From: an uncultured Neptuniibacter sp.
Lineage (GTDB): Bacteria > Pseudomonadota > Gammaproteobacteria > Pseudomonadales > Balneatricaceae
Length of the DNA stretch: 64,000 nt
Direction: 5' to 3'
Assembly (NCBI RefSeq): GCF_947498015.1
Contig: NZ_CANMIR010000014.1
Location: 1-64,000 of the forward strand
Each line of letters begins with the position of its first letter. Position 1 is the stretch's first letter. Positions 18,423-28,500 of the stretch are shown piece by piece. The position numbers and the translations under genes are program-made. The notes below the pieces were generated by a model. The model ran no database searches, was not told the origin of the DNA, and worked only from the letters and a program-made list of their open reading frames with translations.

Positions 18423-19597
18423 ACAGGAATGTATTTCTGCTCTCAGGGTGTCAGGCGCTGTTAACCACAGGGAATATTTTACTGGTGTCAGTGGTTGCGT
18501 TGATTGGGCAGACCCTTTCACCATCTGCATCGATGACAACCTTTCCTGTGGCCACCCAATTTGTCGGTTTGATGGCCGCGACGATACCGGCCTCACTCAT
18601 CATGCGCAAAGTGGGTCGTAAGAACGGGTTCTATCTGGGGAACTCTGTGGGGATTACAGGTGCGATTGTCTGTATAACAGCACTACTGTCTCAGCAGTTT
18701 GCTCTCTTCTCATTTGGGACCTTTCTTTTAGGAATTGGGATCGGCTTCGGAACACTCTACCGGTTTGCCGCCGTTGAGGTCTGCCCTGAGGGGCAAAAAA
18801 GCAGGGCGATCTCTTTCGTGATGGCGGGTGGGGTGATCGCAGCGGTCATTGGGCCACAGCTTGCCATCTATAGTCAGGACCTGCTGCCTGATTCAGAATT
18901 TGCCGGTGCGTTTCTGGGGCTGCTACTGCTCTATACGATAGCGCTCTGCATGCTGTTTCTGACCGATATTCCTCATGAGAAGGCGGTATCGGGATTACAA
19001 CCACAACGCCCATTGAGAGAGATTGTTACCCAGCCTATGTTTATCGTCGCTGTCGTCGTTGCTATGGTCAGCTATGTGGTGATGAATCTCTTAATGACAG
19101 CAACACCGCTGGCGATGGCCCGGTGTGGATACAGCTTTTCCCAGGCTGCCAATGTGATTGAGTGGCATGTTCTGGGGATGTTTGTGCCCTCATTTTTTAC
19201 AGGTTCCCTGATCAGCCGGTTCGGACTAAACCGGATAATGTATACAGGAGCGCTGTTTCTGTTAGGTTGTATCGCGATCAATCTCAATGGGGTGAGTGAG
19301 TGGCACTTCTGGACCGCGTTGGTCTGTTTGGGAGTTGGCTGGAATTTTATGTTTATCAGTGCCACCCAACTGGTAACCACGACCTATACTGGGGCAGAGA
19401 AGGCGAAGTCACAAGCGGCCAATGAGTTTATGGTATTCAGTATGGTGACCCTATCGGCGCTATCATCCGGTTGGATGGAGGCCGTGCTTGGCTGGCAGGC
19501 GATGAACTGGATAGTTCTGCCGTTGGTTTTGTGGGCGGTTGGCGTTATCTTCTTTATTGGCCGCTCCGATAGTGCAGTGACACCCGCGATACCCTGA
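18419..19597 (+). CDS. MFS transporter
   Basis: 392 residues with 12 predicted hydrophobic helices. The MFS loop 2-3 pattern is visible as RKVGRKNGFYLGN. Substrate unknown. The gene is translationally coupled to the upstream GlxA-type regulator by an ATGA overlap and lies 8 bases before the degenerate amidotransferase gene, giving a three-gene operon. The N-terminal half resembles MFS efflux carriers, but direction cannot be told from sequence. Confidence 0.9.
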   Translation: MNRNVFLLSGCQALLTTGNILLVSVVALIGQTLSPSASMTTFPVATQFVGLMAATIPASLIMRKVGRKNGFYLGNSVGITGAIVCITALLSQQFALFSFGTFLLGIGIGFGTLYRFAAVEVCPEGQKSRAISFVMAGGVIAAVIGPQLAIYSQDLLPDSEFAGAFLGLLLLYTIALCMLFLTDIPHEKAVSGLQPQRPLREIVTQPMFIVAVVVAMVSYVVMNLLMTATPLAMARCGYSFSQAANVIEWHVLGMFVPSFFTGSLISRFGLNRIMYTGALFLLGCIAINLNGVSEWHFWTALVCLGVGWNFMFISATQLVTTTYTGAEKAKSQAANEFMVFSMVTLSALSSGWMEAVLGWQAMNWIVLPLVLWAVGVIFFIGRSDSAVTPAIP

Positions 19598-19605
19598 GGG
19601 CAGAT

Positions 19606-20379
19606 ATGCGTTTACATCCGAAATTGTTTAGCCTGTTTTCACCCGCACCGGTCAAGTACCAGCTGGATAGCCGAGTGGAGGCTGAGGCGCTGGGAATCAG
19701 TTCAGTCATGGAGTCTAACCCGCAGCGAATGACTGCAATGGGGCACGATCAGGTTGCCAGGCTGAATCAAATACACAGGGACAATCCAGGTGAAGCTGAG
19801 TTTATGGGGATGGCGATCTATTCGGAACCGCCACTGGAGGCTGCTGAGATACAACCCTATGGGCGCCCACAGAAAGGTCGTACCTGCCTCTTCTCTATGG
19901 CTGGAGAGCTTCCAGGTATTGAGGATGGTGAGCGATTTCCTTTGGGGGATCAGTGGCCACTAAGTTGTACCGATCAGGAGCGAGCCTTCTGCCTGCTACA
20001 GGAGAGGGTGCGTAAGTTATGGTCAGAAGGGTGGCCGGATATGGAGATGCGTTTGGCACTTATCTCCGATTATGCTGGTCGTTTGCGCCGCTTGGGTGAA
20101 CATAACTTTCTACATTGGGACGGAGAGATGTTGTTTGCTCACCGTGGTCTTGAGGAGGAACCCTTAGCTTTTCTTGAGCTTTCAGGATCTGTCGAACTGC
20201 AGAGTGAACAGCTGAAACTTTCATTCACAGCCGAGAGTGATCTCAACTTTGTGGTTGTGGGTAGCACTTCGCTGCTTCCTGCTACGGCGATTGAGATTGA
20301 ACCGGGTACTACCTGTTGTTTCCGCAATGGGCAGTTACAGGAAAGCTGTGAGCCGGTGATATTCTGGGAAAACTCTTAA
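19606..20379 (+). CDS. Degenerate class II glutamine amidotransferase-like protein
   Basis: 257 residues. Compared with the bona fide amidotransferase at 50042-50809 in this same window, the middle aligns well: CTDQERAFCLLQERVRKLW with [19 protein letters not shown], then LRRLGEHNFL..LFAH with [14 protein letters not shown], and a C-terminal EIEPGTTCCFRNGQL with [14 protein letters not shown]. However, the catalytic N-terminal Met-Cys is replaced by a 70-residue unrelated leader, and the HNG oxyanion motif reads MAGEL. It is therefore probably catalytically dead or repurposed. It is the last gene of the GlxA-MFS operon. Confidence 0.5.
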   Translation: MRLHPKLFSLFSPAPVKYQLDSRVEAEALGISSVMESNPQRMTAMGHDQVARLNQIHRDNPGEAEFMGMAIYSEPPLEAAEIQPYGRPQKGRTCLFSMAGELPGIEDGERFPLGDQWPLSCTDQERAFCLLQERVRKLWSEGWPDMEMRLALISDYAGRLRRLGEHNFLHWDGEMLFAHRGLEEEPLAFLELSGSVELQSEQLKLSFTAESDLNFVVVGSTSLLPATAIEIEPGTTCCFRNGQLQESCEPVIFWENS

Positions 20380-20674
20380 CCAGATTCTCTGATCGGCTTC
20401 AACCCTTTTGCAGGCCTATTTTTCAAGGCCTAAGCGCCATAGACATTGGTGTAGCAGTAGTTCTTGAATGATCGTAGTAAAATAACTCCACCCTATATCA
20501 AGTATGTTTGAATTCATTAAATATGAATATCCCTTCAATAAGTAAGAAAATAGTCTAGAGTTAAGCGTATAGGGTGTTACGGTCATGATCTTATTTTGAG
20601 CTGGGGTACATATCCCCAACATATTTGTTTGAAGTGGCTGAGTATTAAGTTGTATATACAGGTTTCATTAAGTT

Positions 20675-21679
20675 ATGACCTCAAAGCTCTCTGCAGTTGA
20701 GTATGTTCCTCAGAGCCCAATCATAGATACGGTGGATCAGGCGATGTTGATGCAGATGTTTGATCGAATAGCATTGCCCACTTTCGTACTCGATAGTGAA
20801 CATCGGGTTATTCACTGGAACTCCGCACTTGAAGCGCTTAGCGGGCTTAAACGTGAGGATATGATCGGTACATGCGATCAATGGCGACCCTTCTACTCTA
20901 CCCCCCGTCCCTGTCTTGCAGACCTCATTTTAGAAGGGGGTAAAGATGGCGATGTTAAACACTACTACACCAATAAATGTAGCCGCTCTACATTGATTGA
21001 AGATGCCTATGAGGGGGAGGATTTCTTTCCCGATTGTGGTGAAAACGGAGAGTGGTTACATTTTACGGCTGCGGCGATCACCAATGCAGACGGAGAGATG
21101 ATCGGAGCCATAGAAACACTCGAAAATATCAGCGTGCGCAAAAAAGCTGAATTTGAGCTTCTGGAACGTGAGCGTATCTACAAAGAGATGAGCATCACGG
21201 ATAGTCTGACCGGGCTGCATAACTCGCGTCATTTCTATAATGAGCTTGAAGATGCAATGGAGAGTGCGAAACGCTATCAACATGGCTTTACGCTCTGTTT
21301 TTTTGATCTGGATGATTTCAAAAAGCTTAATGACACCTATGGCCATCTGATGGGAGATCATGTTCTGGAAACCTTTGGAGCACTGGTTCGCTCCTCTTTG
21401 AGGACGCTGGATAAGGGGTTCCGGTATGGAGGGGAGGAGTTTGCGATTATCCTGCCCTCAACAGAACTGGAAGGTGCACTGATTGTTGCTGAGCGTGTTC
21501 GAACTAGCCTGGCTAACTTCCAGTTTGTTGGTGAAGAGGGCTTTAAAGTGAGTTCGACTGTCAGCATTGGTGTGACAGAGTTTATCTCTGGCGATACGGT
21601 TAAAACGATCATGCAACGTGCTGATCAGGCGCTGTACGATGCTAAGCAGAAGGGAAAAAACTGTATTGTGACGGTTTGA
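20675..21679 (+). CDS. PAS-GGDEF diguanylate cyclase
   Basis: 334 residues: an N-terminal PAS domain (about residues 28-160) of the subtype with a QWRPFYSTPRPCLADLI loop and several Cys residues (KCS, PDCGENGEW), then a GGDEF domain (about 170-334). The active site reads GGEEF at 252-256, a functional variant, and an RTLD at 243-246 provides the I-site. No membrane segment is seen. The ATG at 20675 has only a weak ribosome site. It is the second cyclase of the window, not related by simple duplication to the one at 7090-8724. Confidence 0.92.
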   Translation: MTSKLSAVEYVPQSPIIDTVDQAMLMQMFDRIALPTFVLDSEHRVIHWNSALEALSGLKREDMIGTCDQWRPFYSTPRPCLADLILEGGKDGDVKHYYTNKCSRSTLIEDAYEGEDFFPDCGENGEWLHFTAAAITNADGEMIGAIETLENISVRKKAEFELLERERIYKEMSITDSLTGLHNSRHFYNELEDAMESAKRYQHGFTLCFFDLDDFKKLNDTYGHLMGDHVLETFGALVRSSLRTLDKGFRYGGEEFAIILPSTELEGALIVAERVRTSLANFQFVGEEGFKVSSTVSIGVTEFISGDTVKTIMQRADQALYDAKQKGKNCIVTV

Positions 21680-21733
21680 TCTTTTCTATCTGTGGACTCT
21701 GTGTAATCATCACCCCCGTTAATAGGGGGCAGT

Positions 21734-21952
21734 ATGAAAAGTTTTCTTTTTTCGACCGATAATGACCGTGGTGGCGTAATTCTCTGTAACATAGATACAC
21801 TGCCCGAAGCGGTGGAGTATCTAAAGCAGCGTTTTAAAGGTGTGGTCAGAGTAGAGCAGGGCCGCGATTACTGGAGTGAAGATGAGGGTTTTGGCAGTCT
21901 GCCAGCCGTTGATGATACTCAACAAGCCCCGCACTCATCAGGAGGTGGTTAG
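21734..21952 (+). CDS. Small hypothetical protein (72 aa)
   Basis: 72 residues, not recognised. Begins MKSFLFSTDNDRGGVILCN and ends in a Ser/Gly-rich tail; the middle looks like a small alpha/beta domain. The only ribosome-site candidate, GGGGG at 21725-21729, is one arm of a CCCCC-GTTAATA-GGGGG hairpin (21713-21729), so initiation may be structurally controlled. It follows the diguanylate cyclase by 55 bases and could share its transcript. Confidence 0.55.
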   Translation: MKSFLFSTDNDRGGVILCNIDTLPEAVEYLKQRFKGVVRVEQGRDYWSEDEGFGSLPAVDDTQQAPHSSGGG

Positions 21953-22229
21953 GGTTCTATCTTCTGGATGAATCTGCCTCTGTCTTATACGTATGCGCCC
22001 TTTCCCTCTCTCTGATCAAATGAGCAACGCGGGTTATTTTGATCCCTTTAATGCAGAGTAACTTTTAGTGACCTCAGAGGTTTTCCCTTACCGCACCGCT
22101 TGAGCCTGTATTCTGAAGATAGCGTATGCCGGATACGTGAAAATATAATTATATTTCCAGTCAATTATCTAAGTATTAGTAAGGTAAACTAGTTGCCACG
22201 TTTATAAGAGATAGCGGGTTAGGGCAAGG

Positions 22230-25200
22230 ATGTTTCAGGTTTATCACTCAAACTCTCTGTTGGTCTTGAAGGGCCTTTTGGTTGAATTGATCCGGCGGGA
22301 ACCGTTAGCAGATCCCTTTGAATCAGAGCAGCTTTTAGTCCAAAGCCCTGGCATGGCGCAGTGGCTTAAACTGGAGCTGGCCACAGCATCCGGTATTGCA
22401 GCTTCTGTTGATTTTCCTCTACCGGCTTCCTTTCTCTGGAAAAGTTTCTCACAGATACTGACCGATGTGCCGCAGCGCTCTGCCTATAACAAAGAGGCGA
22501 TGAGCTGGAAGTTGATGAAGTTGCTGCCGGATCTGCTATCTCAGGAACCGTTTTCTCCTTTACGGAGCTACCTGGCAGAAGATCAGGATCACTACCGTCT
22601 TTACCAGCTGTGTAACAAAATTGCGGATATATTTGACCAGTATCTGGTCTATCGCCCTGACTGGATTGAGGACTGGGAACAGGGGGGGAATCTGGCTTCA
22701 AACAGACATCCCTGGCAACCAATCCTATGGCGTGAACTGCAACGTTATACACAAACCCTGGAGCAACCGCACTGGCATCGTGCCAATATGTTCAGTGCGT
22801 TTGTGAAGGCGGTACGCAGTCACTCTGGCGATGGAGAACTTCCGAAGCGGTTATTTGTGTTTGGAATCTCTGCGCTGCCGCAAAATTATATCGAAGCGTT
22901 AAAAGTGCTTGGTGAAAAGATCGATGTGCACCTGATGGTGATGAATCCCTGCCAGTATTACTGGGGAGATATTTTGGATGCTGCGCAGATCGCCCGTATC
23001 AACCGGCGCTGGTTCAGTAAACCTGATCTGGAGGTGGGGGACTATGCCGAAGGAAATCCGTTGCTGGCGTCGATGGGGAAGCTGGGGCGAGATTACCTGT
23101 ACCAGTTGCAGGACAGTACGCAGGATGAGATTACGGCGTTCGCAGATCCTGAGCGTGGTTCTTTATTGAGTAGCATCCAGCAGGATATTCTCGATCTGAA
23201 TAATCCAGCAAGTTTTACCACAGAGATTGAGAGCAGTGAGCAGAAGCAACCACTCAGAGTCGAAGATCGATCCTTAGTTGTTCACAGTTGCCACAGTCCA
23301 CTACGTGAAGTCGAGGTACTGCAGGATCAACTTCTGGCCCTTTTTGAAGCCAATCGGGAGCTGAAACCCCGTGATATCATTGTCATGGTGCCTGATGTCG
23401 CCAGCTACGCCCCCTACATCGATGCAATCTTCTCAAGCGCTCCTACAGAACGCTATATTCCTTATTCGATCTCTGACCGTAGCAGCCGTCAGGAGAATCC
23501 ACTGCTGCTCAGCTTTGAAAAAGTACTCAAAATTAATAACAGTCGCTTTACCGTCTCTGATGTCCTGAGTCTGTTTGAGGTGCCGGCAGTGTTGCGGCGG
23601 TTTAATCTGGATGAGGCAGGTTTTCAAAAGCTGAGATATTGGGTTGATCAGGCCAATATCCGCTGGGGGATGGACTCTGAACAACGCTCATTATGGGAAC
23701 TTCCGCTGTTTGAACAAAACAGCTGGCGGTTCGGATTAAAGCGGATGTTGGCAGGCTACGCGTTGGGCGAAACAGTCTCGTTCTGGGAGGGGATCGCTCC
23801 CTATCATGAGATCGAGGGTTTGGAAGCTGAACTGCTGGGTAAGCTCGCTGATTTTATTGATCTGCTCGATACAGCAAAGCAAGCCATGAGCAAGCCTCTG
23901 TCTTTGATAGAGTGGATTGAGGCGATCAATGGATTGTTGGTGGCGTTGTATCAACCGGATGAGCAGGATGAGATAGCTCTCAGTTCAATTCGTGAGACTC
24001 TGCAATCGCTACAGGAACAGTTAAATGATGCAGAGTATGACGAAGCGATCTCCCCGGCTGTACTCTCCGATTACCTGATCAACGGGATCAATCAGCAGCG
24101 CTCTTCACAACGCTTTATGGTGGGGGCGGTAAATTTCTGTACGCTGATGCCGATGCGCTCCATACCGTTTAAAGTGGTCTGCCTGCTGGGGATGAATGAC
24201 AGCGCATACCCTCGAAGTATGCCGCCGGTGGGCTTTGACCTTATGACGGACTACCCGCGACGGGGAGACCGTTCACGGCGTGATGATGATCGTTATCTGT
24301 TTCTGGAAGCACTGCTTTCAGCTCAGGAAAAACTGTATATCAGTTATATAGGCCGATCGATCCGAGATAACAACGAACGGGTACCCTCGGTACTAGTCAG
24401 TGAACTGCTCGATTATGTGGAACAGGGATATGTACTTGAACCGGATCGACAGCTGCCTTATCACGAAAGTGGTCAAAAGTTGCGCAACTCTCTGCTGCAA
24501 CAACACCCTTTGGTTCCCTTCAGCCGCACCTACTTTCTGCCAGATAGCGATCTATACAGTTATGCAACGGAGTGGATACCTGCTGCTGAGGCTGAAGGTA
24601 AGCCGTCAGCGGAGTTTGTCATCGCGCCTTTAAGATCGGAACCGATCGAGCAACTGGAGCTGGATAACCTGATCCGTTTTATTAACGATCCCTGCCGCTG
24701 CTTCTTTAATCAGCGACTCAAGGTTTATTTTGCGAATTATGAGTTGGAAGCGAGGGACGAGGAGCCATTTTCACTGGATACTCTCGAGGCCTATCTGATC
24801 AAACAGCGTTACCTGGAGGCTGCGCTTAACGGTGAATCGCTGGATCAACTGGATCAGATTGTGCGGGCGGAAGGGGTACTTCCGGTTGCTCAGCCGGGGG
24901 AGATGTTACAGGCAAAAATCCGCAAGGATTGTGAAGAGCTGGCACAGAAGTTACTGCCTCTGTGCGAGGGCGAGCCGGTTCAACTTGAGATCGATCTTGA
25001 ACTTCATGGTGTCAGACTACAGGGCTGGTTGGATCACTGTTATCCCTCGCATCTGCTGCGGTACCGGCCCGCCACGGTTAAGCCAAAGGACAGGCTCTCG
25101 ACCTGGATCAACCATCTGGCACTCTGTGCGACCTCTTCGCGTTGTTCAAATACGATCTATCGAGGGCTTTCCGGCCAGGTTTTCTACCGTACTGTAGAGC

Positions 25201-25508
25201 GAGCTACCGCCCTCGAACTCCTTGGTGATTTAGTTTTATTCTATCAGCAGGCGATGTCTGAACCGATGGCCTTTGACCCTGCATCGGCCCATACCTATTT
25301 TACTCAAATGGATAAAGACCCTGAGAAGGCGATGGAGAAGCTGGAGAGCGGTTTCTATGGAGATAACTATTCAAGGGGATTATGGGAGAGCCCCTATGTG
25401 CGAAGGGCCTATCCGGATTTTGGAAGTTTTTCAGAGAAGTTCCTGCCTCTGGCAGAGCAGATCTATACGCCGATGTTGAGCTATATCGAGGAGGCAAAAG
25501 GTGACTAA
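22230..25508 (+). CDS. recC: Exodeoxyribonuclease V gamma subunit RecC
   Basis: 1092 residues. The N-terminus (FQVYHSNSLLVLKGLLVELI) and the QSPGMAQWLKLELA segment are RecC hallmarks, and the PFKVVCLLGMNDSAYPR and SRRDDDRYLFLEALLSA blocks further on are conserved in RecC. RecC recognises Chi and holds RecB and RecD together for double-strand break repair. The ATG at 22230 follows TTAGGG. Its 3' end overlaps recB by 8 bases (25501-25508), the tight coupling typical of this operon. Confidence 0.95.
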   Translation: MFQVYHSNSLLVLKGLLVELIRREPLADPFESEQLLVQSPGMAQWLKLELATASGIAASVDFPLPASFLWKSFSQILTDVPQRSAYNKEAMSWKLMKLLPDLLSQEPFSPLRSYLAEDQDHYRLYQLCNKIADIFDQYLVYRPDWIEDWEQGGNLASNRHPWQPILWRELQRYTQTLEQPHWHRANMFSAFVKAVRSHSGDGELPKRLFVFGISALPQNYIEALKVLGEKIDVHLMVMNPCQYYWGDILDAAQIARINRRWFSKPDLEVGDYAEGNPLLASMGKLGRDYLYQLQDSTQDEITAFADPERGSLLSSIQQDILDLNNPASFTTEIESSEQKQPLRVEDRSLVVHSCHSPLREVEVLQDQLLALFEANRELKPRDIIVMVPDVASYAPYIDAIFSSAPTERYIPYSISDRSSRQENPLLLSFEKVLKINNSRFTVSDVLSLFEVPAVLRRFNLDEAGFQKLRYWVDQANIRWGMDSEQRSLWELPLFEQNSWRFGLKRMLAGYALGETVSFWEGIAPYHEIEGLEAELLGKLADFIDLLDTAKQAMSKPLSLIEWIEAINGLLVALYQPDEQDEIALSSIRETLQSLQEQLNDAEYDEAISPAVLSDYLINGINQQRSSQRFMVGAVNFCTLMPMRSIPFKVVCLLGMNDSAYPRSMPPVGFDLMTDYPRRGDRSRRDDDRYLFLEALLSAQEKLYISYIGRSIRDNNERVPSVLVSELLDYVEQGYVLEPDRQLPYHESGQKLRNSLLQQHPLVPFSRTYFLPDSDLYSYATEWIPAAEAEGKPSAEFVIAPLRSEPIEQLELDNLIRFINDPCRCFFNQRLKVYFANYELEARDEEPFSLDTLEAYLIKQRYLEAALNGESLDQLDQIVRAEGVLPVAQPGEMLQAKIRKDCEELAQKLLPLCEGEPVQLEIDLELHGVRLQGWLDHCYPSHLLRYRPATVKPKDRLSTWINHLALCATSSRCSNTIYRGLSGQVFYRTVERATALELLGDLVLFYQQAMSEPMAFDPASAHTYFTQMDKDPEKAMEKLESGFYGDNYSRGLWESPYVRRAYPDFGSFSEKFLPLAEQIYTPMLSYIEEAKGD

Positions 25509-28500
25509 GGTGAATGCACTTAATCCCTTAACCTTCCCGTTACAGGGGCAGCAGTTGATAGAAGCGAGTGCCGGTACCGGTAAAACCTATACCATTACGG
25601 CACTCTACCTGCGCTTGCTTCTGGGGCTTGGGAATATCAATGACCGTCCCCTGGGACCTGATCAGATACTGGTGGTGACCTTTACCGAAGCGGCGACGGA
25701 AGAGTTGCGTGATCGTATTCGCGCTCGTATCAGCGATGCCCGAACCGCTTTTCTGCAATCGGATGTGAAGGATCCGCTGTTGCAGGCGTTGAAGCGGCAG
25801 GTTGATGATAGTGCTCAGGCGGTGAAACTGCTTGAGCACGCGATCCGGCAGATGGATGAAGCCGCGATCTTCACCATTCACGGCTTCTGCCAGCGCATGC
25901 TGAAACAGCATGCTTTTGAGAGTGGTTCTCTGTTTGAAACTGAACTGACTCAGGATGATCTTAGCTTGATTCGTGGAGCGGCGTTGGATTTCTGGCGTAG
26001 CACCATCTATCCATTGAACGGGTTGTTAACTGAGCTGGTTTTTGAGCATTGCTGGAAAACCCCGGAACAGTTGATCGCTGAGTTGCGCGGTTTACTCAGC
26101 AGGCAGGTGATTCTTCAACCTGATCTGTCAGATCAGGACCTGCTTCAGGTGCACAATGACCGTATAGTTGCGATCAACACATTTAAGCAGGCGTGGCTTG
26201 AGTGTACGGATGATCTGTTTGAGTTGATTCAGACATCGGGAATCAATAAACGCAGCTACAACAAAAATAACACACGTCGGTGGCTGGATAGGGTGAGCGA
26301 ATACGCCCAATCTGATCAGCATGAACCGGACAAAAAGCTGTCTGAGATGATGCAGAAGCTGGCTCAGACCAGCCTGCAGGAGAAAACTGATAAGGGAGAG
26401 GCACCAGAACATCCGCTTTTCCTTCACTTGGAGCGTTTGTTGGCAGAATCGGTGCCGGTACGGGAGATCCTTCTTAGCCGAGCCCTGAAACAAGTGAAGC
26501 ATCGTCTGGCTCTGGCTAAACAGCAGTACCAGCTGCAGACATTTGATGATCTGTTGATCGGGCTTAACAGTGCACTGCATGCCGAGCAGGGGGAGCTGCT
26601 ATGTGATGCGATCAGGCAACAGTTCCCAGTTGCGATGATCGATGAGTTTCAGGATACCGATCCACTGCAATACGGTATCTTCTCCCGTTTATATTCAGAT
26701 CCATACCGTACCGCTCTGGTGATGATAGGGGACCCTAAACAGGCGATCTATGCATTTCGTGGTGCGGATATTTTTACCTATATTCACGCACGTCGGGCTG
26801 TCAGTGAAACCTATACCCTTGATACCAACTGGCGTTCAACTCACGCGATGGTGGAATCGGTTAATACGCTGTTCCGGTCGGCTCAGTCAGCGTTTATTTA
26901 TGATGACGATATACCTTTTATTCCGGTGAAGGCGGCTGATAAAACAACGGAGCGGTTGAAGATTCAATCTGTCGAACCTCCTGCGCTGACACTTTGGTAC
27001 CAGCCATCGGAGGAGCCTTTAAGTAAGGGGCAATACACCTCCGTTTATGCGCAGGCCACAGCGGCAGAGATAGATCGGCTTATGGCAGGTGAGGCGATGA
27101 TTGGTGAACGTGCCGTACAGGGCTCTGATATCGCGGTGCTTGTTCGTGACCGGTTCGAAGCTGAGGAGATTCGCAGGGCCTTATCTGTCTATGAACATCC
27201 CTGTGTCTACCTGAGTAATCAGGATTCGGTTTTCAACTCATTAGAAGCACTTGAGCTAGCGTTAACTCTGGCTGCGATTGAGAACCCTCAAAATGAGCGT
27301 GGTCTTAGAGCGGCTCTGGCTACTGAGCTGTTTCAGCTGGATATGCATGCACTGGATCAGCTTAACCATGATGAGAACCTCTGGGAGGATATCGTTGCAG
27401 AGTTCAATGATTACCGTGAGCAGTGGGTGAATCGTGGTGTGTTACCGATGCTGCGGAAACTACTTCATCGGCGTAATCTGGCATCAAAGACATTGGAAAA
27501 TATGGCGGGTGAGCGCCGGTTGACCAATCTTCTTCATCTCGCTGAACTCCTGCAGCAAGCCAGTAGTGAGGTTGAGAGTATAAATGGATTAATCCGCTGG
27601 TTTAATGAGCAGATTGCCAGTTCAGACAGTGCCGCTGATGAGCAGGTGATCCGTTTGGAGAGTGAGCGAAATCTGGTTACGATTGTTACGATCTATAAAT
27701 CAAAAGGACTTGAGTATCCGATTGTCTTTCTGCCATTTGCATCCAGTTTCAGGGAGCAGAAAACGGCTTTTTATCATAATGATGCGGGTGAGGCTGTACT
27801 TGATATTAGTGCTGACCCTGAGGCCTTAGCAGAAGCAGATCAGGAGCGATTGGCAGAGGAGTTACGTCTACTTTATGTGGCGTTAACCCGTTCGGTTTAT
27901 AGCTGTTATGTTGGGGTGAGTCATCTGCGCATTGGTAATGCCAAACGTTCGCGGTTGCAAGATAGCGCGCTGGGGTATCTGTTATTGCAATCGGGTATGA
28001 GCCTTGAGGATGCGTTAGATAATCTCACCGATCAGCAGTCTGCGATTCAGGTTATCTTGCCTCCGGACCATGGTGCACAGAAAGATCTGTTTGCAACCTC
28101 TGAAACGGCTGAAGTCTCGCTGAAGGCGCGAGCTTTTAATCAGAGAATTGAACGTGACTGGCGGGTTAGTAGTTATTCAGCGCTGAGTAGACATGCAGCT
28201 TCATCCCTTCCAGTATTGCCGGGGCTTGATCTTGAGGTAGCAGATGAACAGACTCTGCCCGTCACGCCTGAAGGTGTAAAAAATATCTTCACCTTTCCCA
28301 AGGGTGCCCATGCGGGGACGTTCCTACACAGCGTTTTTGAAGAGATTAGCTTTACTGATTATATGGGGTGTGACCGACAGAGGGAGAGCTATCAGCAGCA
28401 GCTCGAAGATCAGTTGCTTCTGGCGGGCTATGACCCGGAATGGTTACCGGTGATTGATAAGCTGATTGTTGATGTACTGGGCAGTCATCTCGATTCGGAG

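Noticed and set aside
20416..20622. A 68-codon minus-strand frame between the degenerate amidotransferase and the diguanylate cyclase
   Set aside because: No ribosome site and no recognisable protein pattern; the 295-base gap is more simply regulatory DNA.
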